Below, piece by piece: positions 24,300 to 36,163 of a DNA stretch of 64,000 bases. A program made the position numbers and the translations under genes. The stretch comes from Carallia brachiata (taxonomy: Eukaryota > Streptophyta > Magnoliopsida > Malpighiales > Rhizophoraceae), in contig JADCRB010000036.1 of the NCBI GenBank assembly GCA_021464245.1, positions 4,323,351 to 4,387,350 of the forward strand, written 5' to 3'. The notes beneath the pieces were generated by a model. The model was not told the DNA's origin and searched no databases. It saw only the letters and a program-made list of their open reading frames with translations. Within the stretch, counting starts at the first letter, position 1; each line of letters opens with the position of its first letter.

Positions 24300-25219
24300 T
24301 TGTGTTTAGTTGCCCAGATTGGTTTGTGTTTTGGCTTTTTGGCTGATGCTCATGGGTTTACCTTTTCAAAAGTTAAAGTTTAAATTCTAACACACTTGTT
24401 CATCAGAATAATTCTCTATCTGAGGCATATGATGTTACCATTTTTTAAACCCAAAAAAGTATTAAAAATATAAATCGAGGTATTCGTTATTCTCACTTAC
24501 ATTTTTTATCATAAAAATAATTAATTATGCGTTAGTATCATCACATAATACTATTTTACGCAAAAGATGAATCCTTTTATCTCTCTCTCTCTCTTTTTAT
24601 GACTACATAATCATTTAGCTGGCACCAATAAGATCCTGATTAAACCATCCTAATTTCGTGATCTCAGATATAACCAATAAACCAAAATCTTATTGGCATG
24701 ATACCATTTTCATTGAGATTTAAGTTTCCAATTCAAGGCCTCGCGTTTAAAATAACGGTTCTGTTATATGGTATGAAAAAATTATTTAAGAAATTGTCTA
24801 TAATGTAATAAATAAAAAATTTTCTGACAACTGCATTCACAAAATATGTAAAAAAAAAAATTGTTATTTTTCTGGTTCTAGATTTTATCATCGTTATTAC
24901 ATAAAATATAACAGTTATTGTATTACAAACAATCATCAAGACAGTATTAATCGAGACATTAACATTTATCTTTAAAATAAATATACTCCCAAAATTGAAG
25001 TTTCTCTATTGGTCTTTAATTAAACAAATGTTGTAATTAAACAGATGCTCTTACTGGCACAGGATAATGTATAGCTTACTTGAAATCAAAGTCTCAAGGC
25101 ACATGAGAGCACGAGAATAGTATCTTGTTTGATCACCTATATATTGTCTATCAATAAACTACGGATCAATGTAAGTAATCGCCACTCATGGTACGTTTTC
25201 TTCACTCCTTAATTATATA
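24300..25219. other. Intergenic, nothing recognised
   Basis: AT-rich intergenic DNA with a CT microsatellite at about 24581-24595. No gene or element is recognised. Confidence 0.4.
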
Positions 25220-25228
25220 AAACCAAAA

Positions 25229-27574
25229 GGGAAACGTTACATCCACGCAGAAGTTGCACCGAGTCTTCAACGCGGATGACGTGGATAGAATAAAAAGCAA
25301 TGAAGACGTGGATTGAAAGAGTTAGTTAGGCATGAAAGATGGAAAATGAAATTAGAATGTGGGCCATTGATTTCCCCCCCAAAAAGAAGAGAAAAATATG
25401 GACAGAATTCGAAATTCCCTCTCAAAGATTTTAAAATTTTGCGCCATGGCTTGTACAACTGCAAAACATTCGTTGAGGGAAAAGGCAAAAATGAATATTC
25501 AACAAATAAATCATTATGTGCAACAAAAGAACAAAATATGCATCAAATACAAGAAAGTTGAACTATCTAGTACAACGTTTAAAAACTTGCAATATGTTAC
25601 TCAATTAATTTATTTTGTTGTGAATTAATTGGTCTTGTTGTATGTTAAATAAAAAATTTGAAAATGAACATAAAATTTTTAAAAAATAATTAATATATAT
25701 ATCAAAAATTGATTGATCATGTAATTGCATTTTATGAGTACTCATGCATGTAAATGTTGTTAAAAGGAAAAAAATTTATCGGCTACCACATCTGATGCAC
25801 ATCACCGTAGGTTGTGTCTTGGTCTAGAAGGTGCGCGATTGCTTTTCTAAAAAAATTACTTTGTTGCACTTACGTAGAAACTCGTTGCAGAAATAAAGAA
25901 GGTTATTACAATTTACCATCAAATTCTGTCTGTATTTTTTATTACAAATGTGATTTATTATGTTATTATTAATTTCAAACCTTTATAAATTAGGATTAAA
26001 ATTTTATAAATATTTATATTTCTTATTTTCGTATAAATTTTTGACATTATAATTAGCATCATTTTCACAATATAAAATTTGATAAACTTTGCATCATTTT
26101 CTCTTATGTTTTTTTTTTTTTCTAGAATTCAAAACCATAAATTTAGTTCATGTTACCAAAACTATATGTATTCTTAGGTTATACATATATATATAAATTT
26201 CAAATACGTCTATTTTTTCTTAATCCACTAATGCTGGAATAATGATATTTTTGTTGGGCATGAACCTATACTATTTGCGTAACATGACATCGCAATGGTA
26301 ATAATTTCACCCACCCTCAATATATTTATAATGTTTATTATACGAAATAATTAACATAATTTTTTTAGTTATTCATATTATATATTACTTTTACATTGTA
26401 TTTACATAGATAAATTTTTTCCCCTCAAAATTTCACCTTCAAATATAGTAACTATCTGAGTACCAACTCGTTGCAAGTCTGGTTGTTCACAATGGCAGTC
26501 ACCCATTCAAATAAGTCTAAGTGGAAAAGGAGGGAATACTCTCTGAGTTGGTCTAAAAAAGTAATGGACTCACTCCTTAACCCATTATTATAATGATAAT
26601 ATCACTACATATTTATTATTATTTTCTTCTTCTAAAATCTTATTTCTTGTAGTGTTGTTTGAGTTCAATGATACGATAATTCAAGTTTGTAGATGAAACT
26701 CATCTATTTTAGAAATTGTTGAGACTATTATTAAAAATAACTAGTCCTTTGCAATTCTAAATTATTAGCAGAAGTCCATCTGTTTTAGAAATTTCAAGAA
26801 CTATTACTAAAACTTAGAAATCCCTCGCAATTCCACAATAAAGACTCGAATGCATAAAAATTTTCAAGCACATAGGCAATTTTTATCTCTAAGTATAGTA
26901 AACATTCGAGTTCAAGCTTTTCATCACTATTCTCCTGCTTGATGTCCATGAGCGATGAGTTGTTGCATGCTCAATTTACTGCAAAAATTTTTATGAAGTG
27001 GGCTCTTTACTATTGTAGTAATTCTAAATTTTAGTGTTAGTCTTTTGAATTTTAATTGTAGTATTAGTCCTTTGAATTTTGGAGATATTATTTTCGACTA
27101 AGAAGTTATAATTGTAATGAACTTCTCAATCAACTTCTCATTTTTAACAACAGTCCTTGCAATTTTTTAAACAGACGGGCTCCGCTAATATCTTAGAATT
27201 TTCAAGGTACCCGTGACTTTATTTGTCACGTTGCAAGACGGGTTTATTTATTTTTATAATAAAATTAATATAATATAATATAAAAAATTAATAAATAATA
27301 TTTTATTATTTTTTATTAAAAAAATAATAAGTATTCTAGCAAAATTTGATACATTATATATATATATATCATATGTATACGTATATAAAACTGAACTTAA
27401 ATTTTAAATTTGCTTTTCAAAATTTGAAATATTTAATTATTATTTATGGTGTGAGCCCACATGATGAACAGTACGCCACGCTGGCCCGTCTGCGCCTACT
27501 CATTGCTTGCTGTTCTATCCACATCGTCCGTGTTGAAGACTCGGTGCAAATTCTGCGTGGTTGTAACGTTACCC
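25229..27574. mobile_element. Mutator-like element, non-autonomous, long terminal inverted repeats
   Basis: The left end (25229-~25308) and the reverse complement of the right end (~27495-27574) align over roughly 75-80 bp at about 85% identity by eye. The left starts 'gggaaacgttacatccacgc', the right 'gggtaacgttacaaccacgc', and 'tgcaccgagtcttcaac' is shared exactly. The flanking 9-mers are 'aaaccaaaa' (25220-25228) and 'taaacaaaa' (27575-27583), matching at 7 of 9, which suits the 9-bp target duplication of Mutator-like elements. The 2.3 kb interior is AT-rich with no transposase frame and no recognised captured gene; its longest frames (82 codons or fewer) have no recognisable domain. Confidence 0.8.
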
Positions 27575-27583
27575 TAAACAAAA

Positions 27584-28192
27584 ATGTTACGGAGATACAA
27601 AAAATATACACCACAATATAGACCAATAATTTTTAATTATAATAAAAAAAATTTAATTTTGATTTCTTTTTTTTATCAATATAATTTATTTATAATCTTA
27701 TGTTATATAATAAGTAGTATTCACTTAAAATAAAAAATAAAAAATAAATTTATAAAATATAAAATCATGAGCGAATTTAATTCATAAAAAAATAAAATTA
27801 ACAAATACTTTATAATAATTTTTTTAATTCATTAAAAATCTAATTACATTATTATTTAAATAATAAAAATAAATCTTATCTCTTATGTACCTTATTTTCT
27901 CCCTTTTCATAACAATGTAAAGCCTAACTACTAGTTATCTCCTAAAAGACTAATAATGTGTTAGTTATAATTTTCACGTTCTGCATCCATTCTTCTGCAC
28001 TTTGGCAATCAAACTCTAATAAAAGATTAATATTCTCTTGTGTACTTTACGCCAGCCAGCAGCAACAGCCCAAGATTTAAGAATAGGTTCATGCATAGAT
28101 ACAGCACATGCATTCACACACAGTTGATGCAAGCACAAGCAGCAGCTGTTGTTGTCACAGCCAGGAAAAGGGAGAGGGAAGCGATCGAAGAA
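27584..28192. other. Intergenic, upstream region of the ankyrin/PGG gene
   Basis: AT-rich promoter-side sequence; 28030-28192 is probably transcribed leader. In-frame ATGs upstream of the chosen start exist at 28091 and 28127. Confidence 0.4.
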
Positions 28193-31100
28193 ATGTCTTC
28201 TCCGATGGTCACAGACGGGAATGACGCCATCAGGGTACTGTTGTTCAGACACGCCATGAGAGGTGAATGGCAGGAAGTAGTGAAAATCTACAAGAAAGAT
28301 CCAAAGGCTTACCTTATCAAAATCGACAAGTCAGGCGACACTGCCCTCCATATAGCTGTGTCCGACGGCCAAGAAGCCATCGTGGAGGAGCTGGTCGATG
28401 TAATGTCCATGGGCAACCCAGAAGAAGCCAAGAAGGCCCTATGGGTTGCCAACGAGAAGGACAAAAATACCCCTCTCCATGTCGCGGCTTCGCTGGGAAG
28501 TGTCAGGATGTGTCATTGCATTGCTAAGGTGGACCCGTCTTTGGTGGGCGCCCGAAACGCTGATAATGAGACCCCGCTCTTCTTGGCCGTGCGTCAAGGT
28601 GAAAAACAAGTCTTCCTTTGCCTACAACATATCTGTGGCCCTGACCTGGGCGGTCAATACTACAGGAATGGTGAAGGCGACACCATTCTTCATGTTGCCA
28701 TCGGCGGAGAATATCTTGGTCAGCATATCTAGCTATATATATTGATGCTCGTGTCTCTGTGTATCTATATATTTGCATATATTTATTTAATTGAAGAAAA
28801 ACTGAGGGCACATAGAAAATAGCAATAAACTAATCAACAATAAAAAGTAAATTTTAAAATTTTTTAAATTGAAATTTAAGTAATACTAAGTATATTTAAA
28901 GTAATATAAGTACCTTTAGTGTTTAGTTTAAAAAAAATAATTTTTTGTTATTTTTTAGAGGAAAAACTCATTTCTATAATTATTATATAACTATTTTTAT
29001 GTTCTTTTAGTGAAATTTATTTAATTAAGTATAATTACTTAATTGACTATATTCTTATGCATAAATACTGTTTTTTTTTTTATTTTGACATCTAAATACT
29101 ACTTAATTAATTTTACCAGTTTTTCCTTTTTTTCGTACATAGATAATCAATTATACCCATACACACATGCATAATGGCATAGTTTGATCGTTATTTTTGG
29201 CAGACTTGGCGTTCCAAATTATTCATTTGTATAAAGAGCTCGTTAACTCTGTGAATGTGAGAGGGGTATCACCACTTCATATCCTTGCTAACAAGCCTAA
29301 TATTTTCGAAAGTAGCAGTTGCATCAAAGGGTACTCTTGGATTATATATCAATGTAAGTAAGAATAAAACCTTACTTTGTACACGCAGCTGGTGGTGCAT
29401 TGGGTACAATAAAAAAAAAAAAAATTTTCAAAATTTAAATTTATATCTATATAAGTATTATCCTAAGGCGTAAAGTGTACAAACCATACGAAATTCTTTA
29501 CAAAAAAGAATTTTTAAAATAGTATAGGAAATTATTATTATATTATATATATATACGAGTGTATACAAAATCTGTGTATATAACATTTGCGGTAAGAATA
29601 TGTACCAATTTACAAAGGCAATTCGGCCGTCTGCTTATCCGGAGGGCCATAGAATTGGGGACATATGAGGAAGGATCATCCTCGTGCTTATAATTTCCTA
29701 TAGATATTAAATATATCTAATTTATTGGAAATTGTGAAATTGAAACTTTTAATGTTCAATTTAATCTTTAGTTTAATTGAAACGTCCTTACCGATGTGCT
29801 CTTCTATTAAGGTACATTTGTGGACGAGCTTAAGGAGGACAAACCAGATACCTTTTGTGCGGATGTATCCAGGGGAACTACCGAGTCCGCTTATCCAAAG
29901 AACTACGAGACCTGCATGTACTTGTTTTCGTTGGTGTGGAGAGCAATTAAAGTCGGTAAGGTTAAAACAGAAAATTTTTGCAGGTTGAATTGCCATCGGG
30001 GGCTAAGCTATATAAAATCTGCATGCATGTTTCTCTCTGAAATAAAATAATTGAACACTAAATGCCCCACAAGAACATTTTGTGTTTCTCCAACTAAATG
30101 GTACAAAATTATCATGTGTTTCGTTAATTAACAGGACAGAAGAGTAACCGGGTAGCACATAAAAAGTGACGCTAACTAATTTAGTCATTTTAACATTGAG
30201 ATTGGACTGATTGCATCAAATGCTTTCTATTTTCAGTATTTAAGTTAACGGAATGTTGTCCGGTAGATGCGGAGAATCCGCGAGGTCAGTTCAAAACTTG
30301 AGATTGATTAATTGGGCACTTACTTTGCCCATGACAGTTTTATGAACTAGCGGCATTAATCTAATGCATGCAGGGCAGTACGCAGGACAATTGATTCCCC
30401 CAAGTTACAATACTTGCTTTGATTTTGTCAAGTTTGTATCCAAGGCAATGCTGGTCATTCTTGGATTAGGTTCGTTTCTTTCGATTTCGATTTTCATAAA
30501 ATAATATATGAGCAATATTAAGTGATTTCGTATATACAAAAATAAGTAGTTATACAGTCTTATCTAACAACGAGAGTTTTCTTATTCTTATTTTTTCATA
30601 AATTTCATTATTCAACTATACATATCATTTTTTAGTTACTTTAAAATTAACTAAGTAAAACAATCAAGTTTTTTCCTTAATATATATCATCGTCTAGAGC
30701 TAGGACATGCACGAATTTTCTGTCCTGACATGTGATTTATTTTTGGTTGCAATAATTACTAAGGATCATCGGACGTAAAAAAGGTAAGAGAAGAGAAAGA
30801 GAAGCATGCGTGGTCTGCTCAGATAATGAACGAACTTCTCCAAGGATCAAAGCTGTATGAGTACGACAACAGTGGAAGGAGCCCCCATGGAATATTCACA
30901 GAAGATGGGGCCACTGATGAAAGTAAAAGTAGCCAAGATAACACAACGACAGGGATGAGTGATCTAAAGGATGATGGGAAATCAGGTAATATATGTATGC
31001 ATATAGTCTATATATATTTGACAAATCAAAGACTATAAGAGAACAATTGTAATCAATAATTCTCTGTTTTTTTTGGGGGGATGGGGGCCATTGCTTAATT

Positions 31101-32544
31101 TCTATTTAGCAGGGGAGCAAGAAACTCATGAAACAGGAAAGCAGGAAACGGCTAGTCTGATGACGTTAAAGAATAGTCTCAGCGACGATATAGTGGAGAA
31201 AATCCTAACACTGTTTCCTTTAGGAGACGTGAACTTGGACAGGAAGAATATAGTGTTAACAGCAACGGAAAAGCCTGAAATGCCAGTGGTTGAAACACCT
31301 ATATTAATAGCTGCACAAAATGGAATAGCCGAGATGGTAGAGAAAATCTTGGAAAGCTTTCCCGTGGCCATTCATGACAAGAACGCAGAGAAGAAGAATT
31401 TAGTCCTATTGGCCGTGGAACATAGGCAACCACACGTGTATGAGCTTTTATTGAATAGAAATGAAGGGAAGGACACTGACAGCACTAAAGTGAAAGACGT
31501 TGTCTTCCGACAAGTGGATGACAAGGGGAATAGCGCATTACATCTTGCAGCCGTGTTCGGAGACTCCAAGCCCTGGCTAATTCCGGGAGCTGCTTTACAA
31601 ATGCAATGGGAAATCAAGTGGTACGAGGTATTGATACATGAGAGATTTTTTAATTTGGTTTCCTTATTTTTACTTAGTAGAATTAATTTAACTCAAAACA
31701 CACCGTTTGTGAGGTAGGAAAAAAAAAATCAAGCGAAAACGTTAAAAAAGAAGAAATTTTTAATTTTACTCGTATTTATTTATTTATGGTAAAAATAAAA
31801 GTTTTAGTAGAATTAGTTGGAAATAAAGAAAATTGATAAAACAAAGAGCTACTAGCAATTTTGGACCTTGCTTATATATGGCTAATCAATATTCATATAC
31901 ACCAATGTACTTTGCCAAAATTGCAGTTTGTAATGGAATCCACGCCAAAACACTTCTCCGTTCAACATAACAAGGCCGGCAAGACACCAATGGAGATATT
32001 CACGGATACTCACAAGGAACTCGTCAAAAACGGCAGCAAATGGCTGACCAACACCTCGACCTCATGCTCCGTCGTGGCCGCCCTCATCGCCACCGTGTCC
32101 TTCACCACATCAGCCACTATTCCAGGCGGCTTCGATCAGACACACGGCACTCCAATCTTGGCATCCCACCAGGCATTCAACGTGTTTGCCGTCTCATCTC
32201 TCGTAGCTCTTTGCTTCTCGGTCACTTCTGTGGTCATGTTTCTAGCAATACTTACGTCTCGCTACGAAGAAAAAGATTTCAGAAGAGACCTACCGGGGAA
32301 GCTCTTGATTGGTTTATCGTCGCTCTTCCTGTCCATAACTGCCGTACTGGTTTCTTTTTGTGCAGGACATTTTTTTGTGCTTAAACATAAACTGAGATAT
32401 GCAGCATTTCCGGTTTATATGGTGACGTGCCTGCCTGTGACGTTTTTCGCCATAGCGCAATTTCCATTGTATTTTGATGTTGTTCGGGCCACCATTAAGA
32501 AGGTGCCACAACGTAGCTGTCTGGTGATTCCTGCTGGCAAATGA
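28193..32544 (+). CDS. Ankyrin-repeat protein with PGG membrane domain (ITN1/ACD6-like)
   Basis: Plant ankyrin proteins with a C-terminal PGG domain sit in membranes and act in stress and defence signalling (ITN1 and ACD6 are the known examples); the exact role here is inferred from family only. Eight exons all keep frame with GT-AG junctions: 28193-28718, 29204-29353, 29812-29955, 30237-30284, 30374-30469, 30764-30985, 31113-31627, 31927-32544. The product is 772 aa. N-terminal ankyrin repeats include [33 protein letters not shown] and VSPLHILA. A linker with a [10 protein letters not shown] segment and charged residues follows, then a second ankyrin set ([21 protein letters not shown]). The PGG domain is in exon 8 (PGG at residues 633-635) with about four membrane segments. 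I chose ATG 28193 as the conserved start; 28091 and 28127 are in-frame alternatives. Intron 1 carries a dispersed repeat. Confidence 0.9.
28785..29035 (+). repeat. Dispersed repeat Z, copy in intron 1 of the ankyrin gene
   Basis: Related to 50985-51220 and 55210-55400: 'taatactaagtatatttaa', 'ttttttagagg.aaa.ctcat' and 'tttagtga.att' occur in the same order. It is shorter than the other two copies and the most diverged. Family not identified. Confidence 0.55.
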
Positions 32545-33124
32545 CAACTATCATATTCTAACCTGCAGAAACTTGGAACACTAAAACATGTCTAGAGCCT
32601 TTAAGAAGTTATCATAGTTTGAAAGCTTGTTTAAGGTTTTTTATCTTTTATTTTTATTTTATTAAGTTACAAAAATGAAAAAATAAGAATATTTTACAAT
32701 TTCGCGAGTAACATTTTGAATAGCTTGGTTAAGCTACATACAAGCATGAAAAAGTACGTTTTTATGTAATAAGTATTGCTTCTATTGTACTCCTATATAA
32801 GGTGCTAAGATGAACAATATAGTGTGCAAGTTGTTTTCTAAAACTTCACTATGTCGATTGATACTTTTTTATACCGCAAATGGTTCCTTTTCGGAAAGGG
32901 AGATGATAAGCATGAAGCATAAACGAGAAATTGGTGGCGGACCTTTTTGAACATTTTGTAATTGTTTACAGTACTTTATACATCCTAACTATGAATTTCA
33001 AACACCTTTTCTTCTATTCTGTTTGATCTTGTATGTATTTTGTATTGTATAAATTATGTTTGAATTGAGATTTAAGAAGCCTAACTGCTATGAATACGAA
33101 ATTTAATTTTCCAAAAAAAAAAAA
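32545..33124. other. 3' flank of the ankyrin/PGG gene
   Basis: Probable 3' UTR and downstream AT-rich sequence. No further gene is seen. Confidence 0.4.
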
Positions 33125-33139
33125 AGCTTAATAATGAAT

Positions 33140-33500
33140 TCAAACAGTTGCCTAAAAGTTCCTTAAGTGCTGCATGCGTGAGAAAAAACGCTGCTTACAG
33201 GCAAAAAATGCTGCCTAAAATTTTAACCAAAAAAAGTACTGTATAAAACTGTCATAAGCGTTGTATAAAGATAGGAAAACCGCTGCCTAAACTTAAGCAA
33301 ACCACCGTATTAACAAATAGAAACTGCCGCATAAAACTACGCAAACTACTGCCTAAAGTTCATGACTGCTGATGCTTAAACAATCTAGAACCACTAAATA
33401 TAAATAAAATACGCTGCCTAAAGGTTTTAGACAGCGGTCAAATCACCGCTGCTATTAAGTTCAAAAACTGTTGTCGTCAAATATATGCAGCACTTGCAAA
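33140..33500. mobile_element. CACTA-like subterminal repeat cluster (element remnant)
   Basis: A dozen or so degenerate copies of a 10-12 bp word around 'ccgctgcctaaa' lie in both orientations. Direct copies include 'aatgctgcctaaaat', 'accgctgcctaaac' and 'tactgcctaaagt'. Near 33410-33440 a direct and an inverted copy face each other ('gctgcctaaaggttttagac', then 'agcgg'). Clustered short repeats of this sort mark the subterminal zone of CACTA transposons. No terminal CACTA motif with target duplication and no transposase were found, so it is a fragment. Confidence 0.5.
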
Positions 33501-36118
33501 TACATGAAAAACCACTACCTTACACTATAGGCATCGATCAGCACCAATGTCAAAAGGCTTGAATGACGTGGTGAACAGCCGTCAAAACAAGCCCAGGCCC
33601 TCGTCTCGCTGTAATCGAAGCTAGTCCTGGAGAAACATATGTGAACAAACATCATCCATAATATACATGTTAGTGACAGTAACTCCAACGGAGTGGTCGT
33701 GAGTTTATAGTTCAAATGACAGAGGTAATATATCATTAAAATAGGTATTAAGAGTTCGTATATATATATGACCTCTTTAATCATCCTCTTCTTTCAAATC
33801 AGTTAATTTAGGTATAGAATATCTCAAGAGAAAACAAAAAAAAAAAAATCCTCCAACCTTGATGGGGAGAACACAAGATAGCTCGAGACTCTAATTAGGG
33901 GTAATTTTAAGATAGATTTTACTCTTTACGTTCTTTCTCAATTAACCTCTCGCAACATTTTCATGCAATCCTCACTCAAATAGGGATACTTCCGTTTTAT
34001 TTTAAATATTTATATGAACAGAATCCAAATATATTAAAATTACAATGGAGCCTTTTTTTTATACACAAAAAGCAAGTTGAACGACTAATAAATATTTATT
34101 ATTATCAATAAAGAAACGACGAATTAGGAAGTAAATAATACTTACTTAAAATGATGTTTTTAGTGTATTTATAGCAAGATTCAAGTACTATCATTGGTTC
34201 AAAGGTACAACCTAAATGGAGAGATAGAACCTTTTTCAGTCTTAAAATTTTATAAATTTTTACAATTGAATTTTAAATTATTTAATTTTTTCAATTAAAT
34301 CTTAAATTTTTATGAATTTCTACTTCTACACCTTTGGACTCAATTGGGGGTATAAGATGAAAAAGTGAAAAAGTTTACGCTTCAATTGTGAAAATCTACA
34401 TATAAAAATTTGGAGCTAAAAAGATGTTATCCCGTCCAAATGGGTAAGTTATTATTATTATTATTATTTTATGCATTTACCACGATAGAATTATAAAGAG
34501 CAATTAAATAGAATGCAAGTCCAACAATTATCCCTTCTTACTGAAATTTTTCTAAAAAAAATCTCTTATGCTTAGTTTTTTTTTAAGTAAACACTTACGC
34601 TTAGTTTACTAACAAGGACGAACTTTTATGTAACATAATCGTATCTTCTCAAGTTCAAATTCTCCAAAACAAATTCCACGAATCATGTAAAAGTTGTAAA
34701 ATGTGAAGTCATGCTAATAAACTTTAAACTTTATTATAATATCCAAAGGATTACATTGTTATAAAAAAAAATTAGCATTAAAACACGCATTCATTGTGCC
34801 GTGGGGTAGATTGGGCACATTTACTATTTTTTTTTCTTGAATTATTGGCTCATGAAGCGTAAACTAGATTGATATACAATCTTATAACATTGTTATAAAC
34901 TTGATTTTATTGTTCACAGTTCAAAATTAGACTAGATTGATTCAATCAATTGAACTTTGAATTGGCTCATGAATCAATCTAATGAAGGCATTTTAAAAGT
35001 GTTGTTTGCATGAAAATATTTTACAGTAAAAAATTTTTTCATTTTTCAATATTTGTTTGACGTAAAATATTTTACAATGAAAAATTTAGGAAAAATTTTG
35101 AAATTTTTAGGAAAAATAACTTCTCATTTTTCTGAACTGATATTATTTTTTGAAAAAAATAAAAATTGTATTTTAAATAAATAATAAAAAAATTATTATT
35201 TCCACTGTAAATATTTTTTTCTGTAAAAATTTTATAAAAATAAATTATTTTATAATAAATAAATAAATTCTAAACTAAGCAATATTTTACTTAATTAAAA
35301 ATTGATGAACTGGACAGTTCTTCTGGTCTAATTTTGGATCAACTTAAGCTACATGCCACTTTTACGAAGGTCACATGTCAAAATAGTTGAAATTGGAGGA
35401 CCGGTCAGTCCAATCAGTCAAACCGTGATTTGGCTTATAGTCTGATCCGATTAAGACATTTGAACCAAACAATATATGACTCAATTAGAAACCAGTGAAC
35501 TAAACTAATTTTCAGTCCCCTTTTTCTATTACAACTTTAAACCAACTCAACCTACATGTCACTCATATGAGGGTCACGTCTCACAATAGTTGAAATTTCA
35601 AACAAAAAATATTACATTACCTAAAAATAATTATTTAAAATCTTATCCAAATATAATTATTTATATTTGATGTGCAACCAACTAAATTTTATATATAAAA
35701 AAATGACAATAATTTTTTTTTCTTCATTTTAGTTGTACTTAAAATTTAAATAATTATAAATTAAATATAAATAATTATATTTAAAGAATATTTTTAATAA
35801 TTTTTTTGTCTAAAAATGGAACGAGCTTACTCCTTGCCATCTGCTGACCTTAAATCACTGACCTTCACGTTGAATATCAGCACTCCTCACCACTGTTCTA
35901 AACTTCAGATCGCATCGAAATTGTACTTATATAATTATATATAGTTTATTTATTTATTTTTCAATTATATATATATTTGTGCTAAATAGTATGAAAAAAT
36001 AAACAATACTTTAGAATTAAAAAATTATATTTATTTTTCTATAAACAAAAATATTATTTATAAAATGTGTTTTTTCTTTTAATTATAAACAATATTACAT
36101 TTTGAGGATTTTTAACTC

Positions 36119-36163
<45 letters not shown>

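Noticed and set aside
26603..26654. 'cactaca' ... 'tgtagtg' facing ends 50 bp apart, like a tiny CACTA element
   Set aside because: Only 7 bases match, no 3-bp target duplication, and no subterminal repeats; it lies inside the Mutator-like element and is likely chance.
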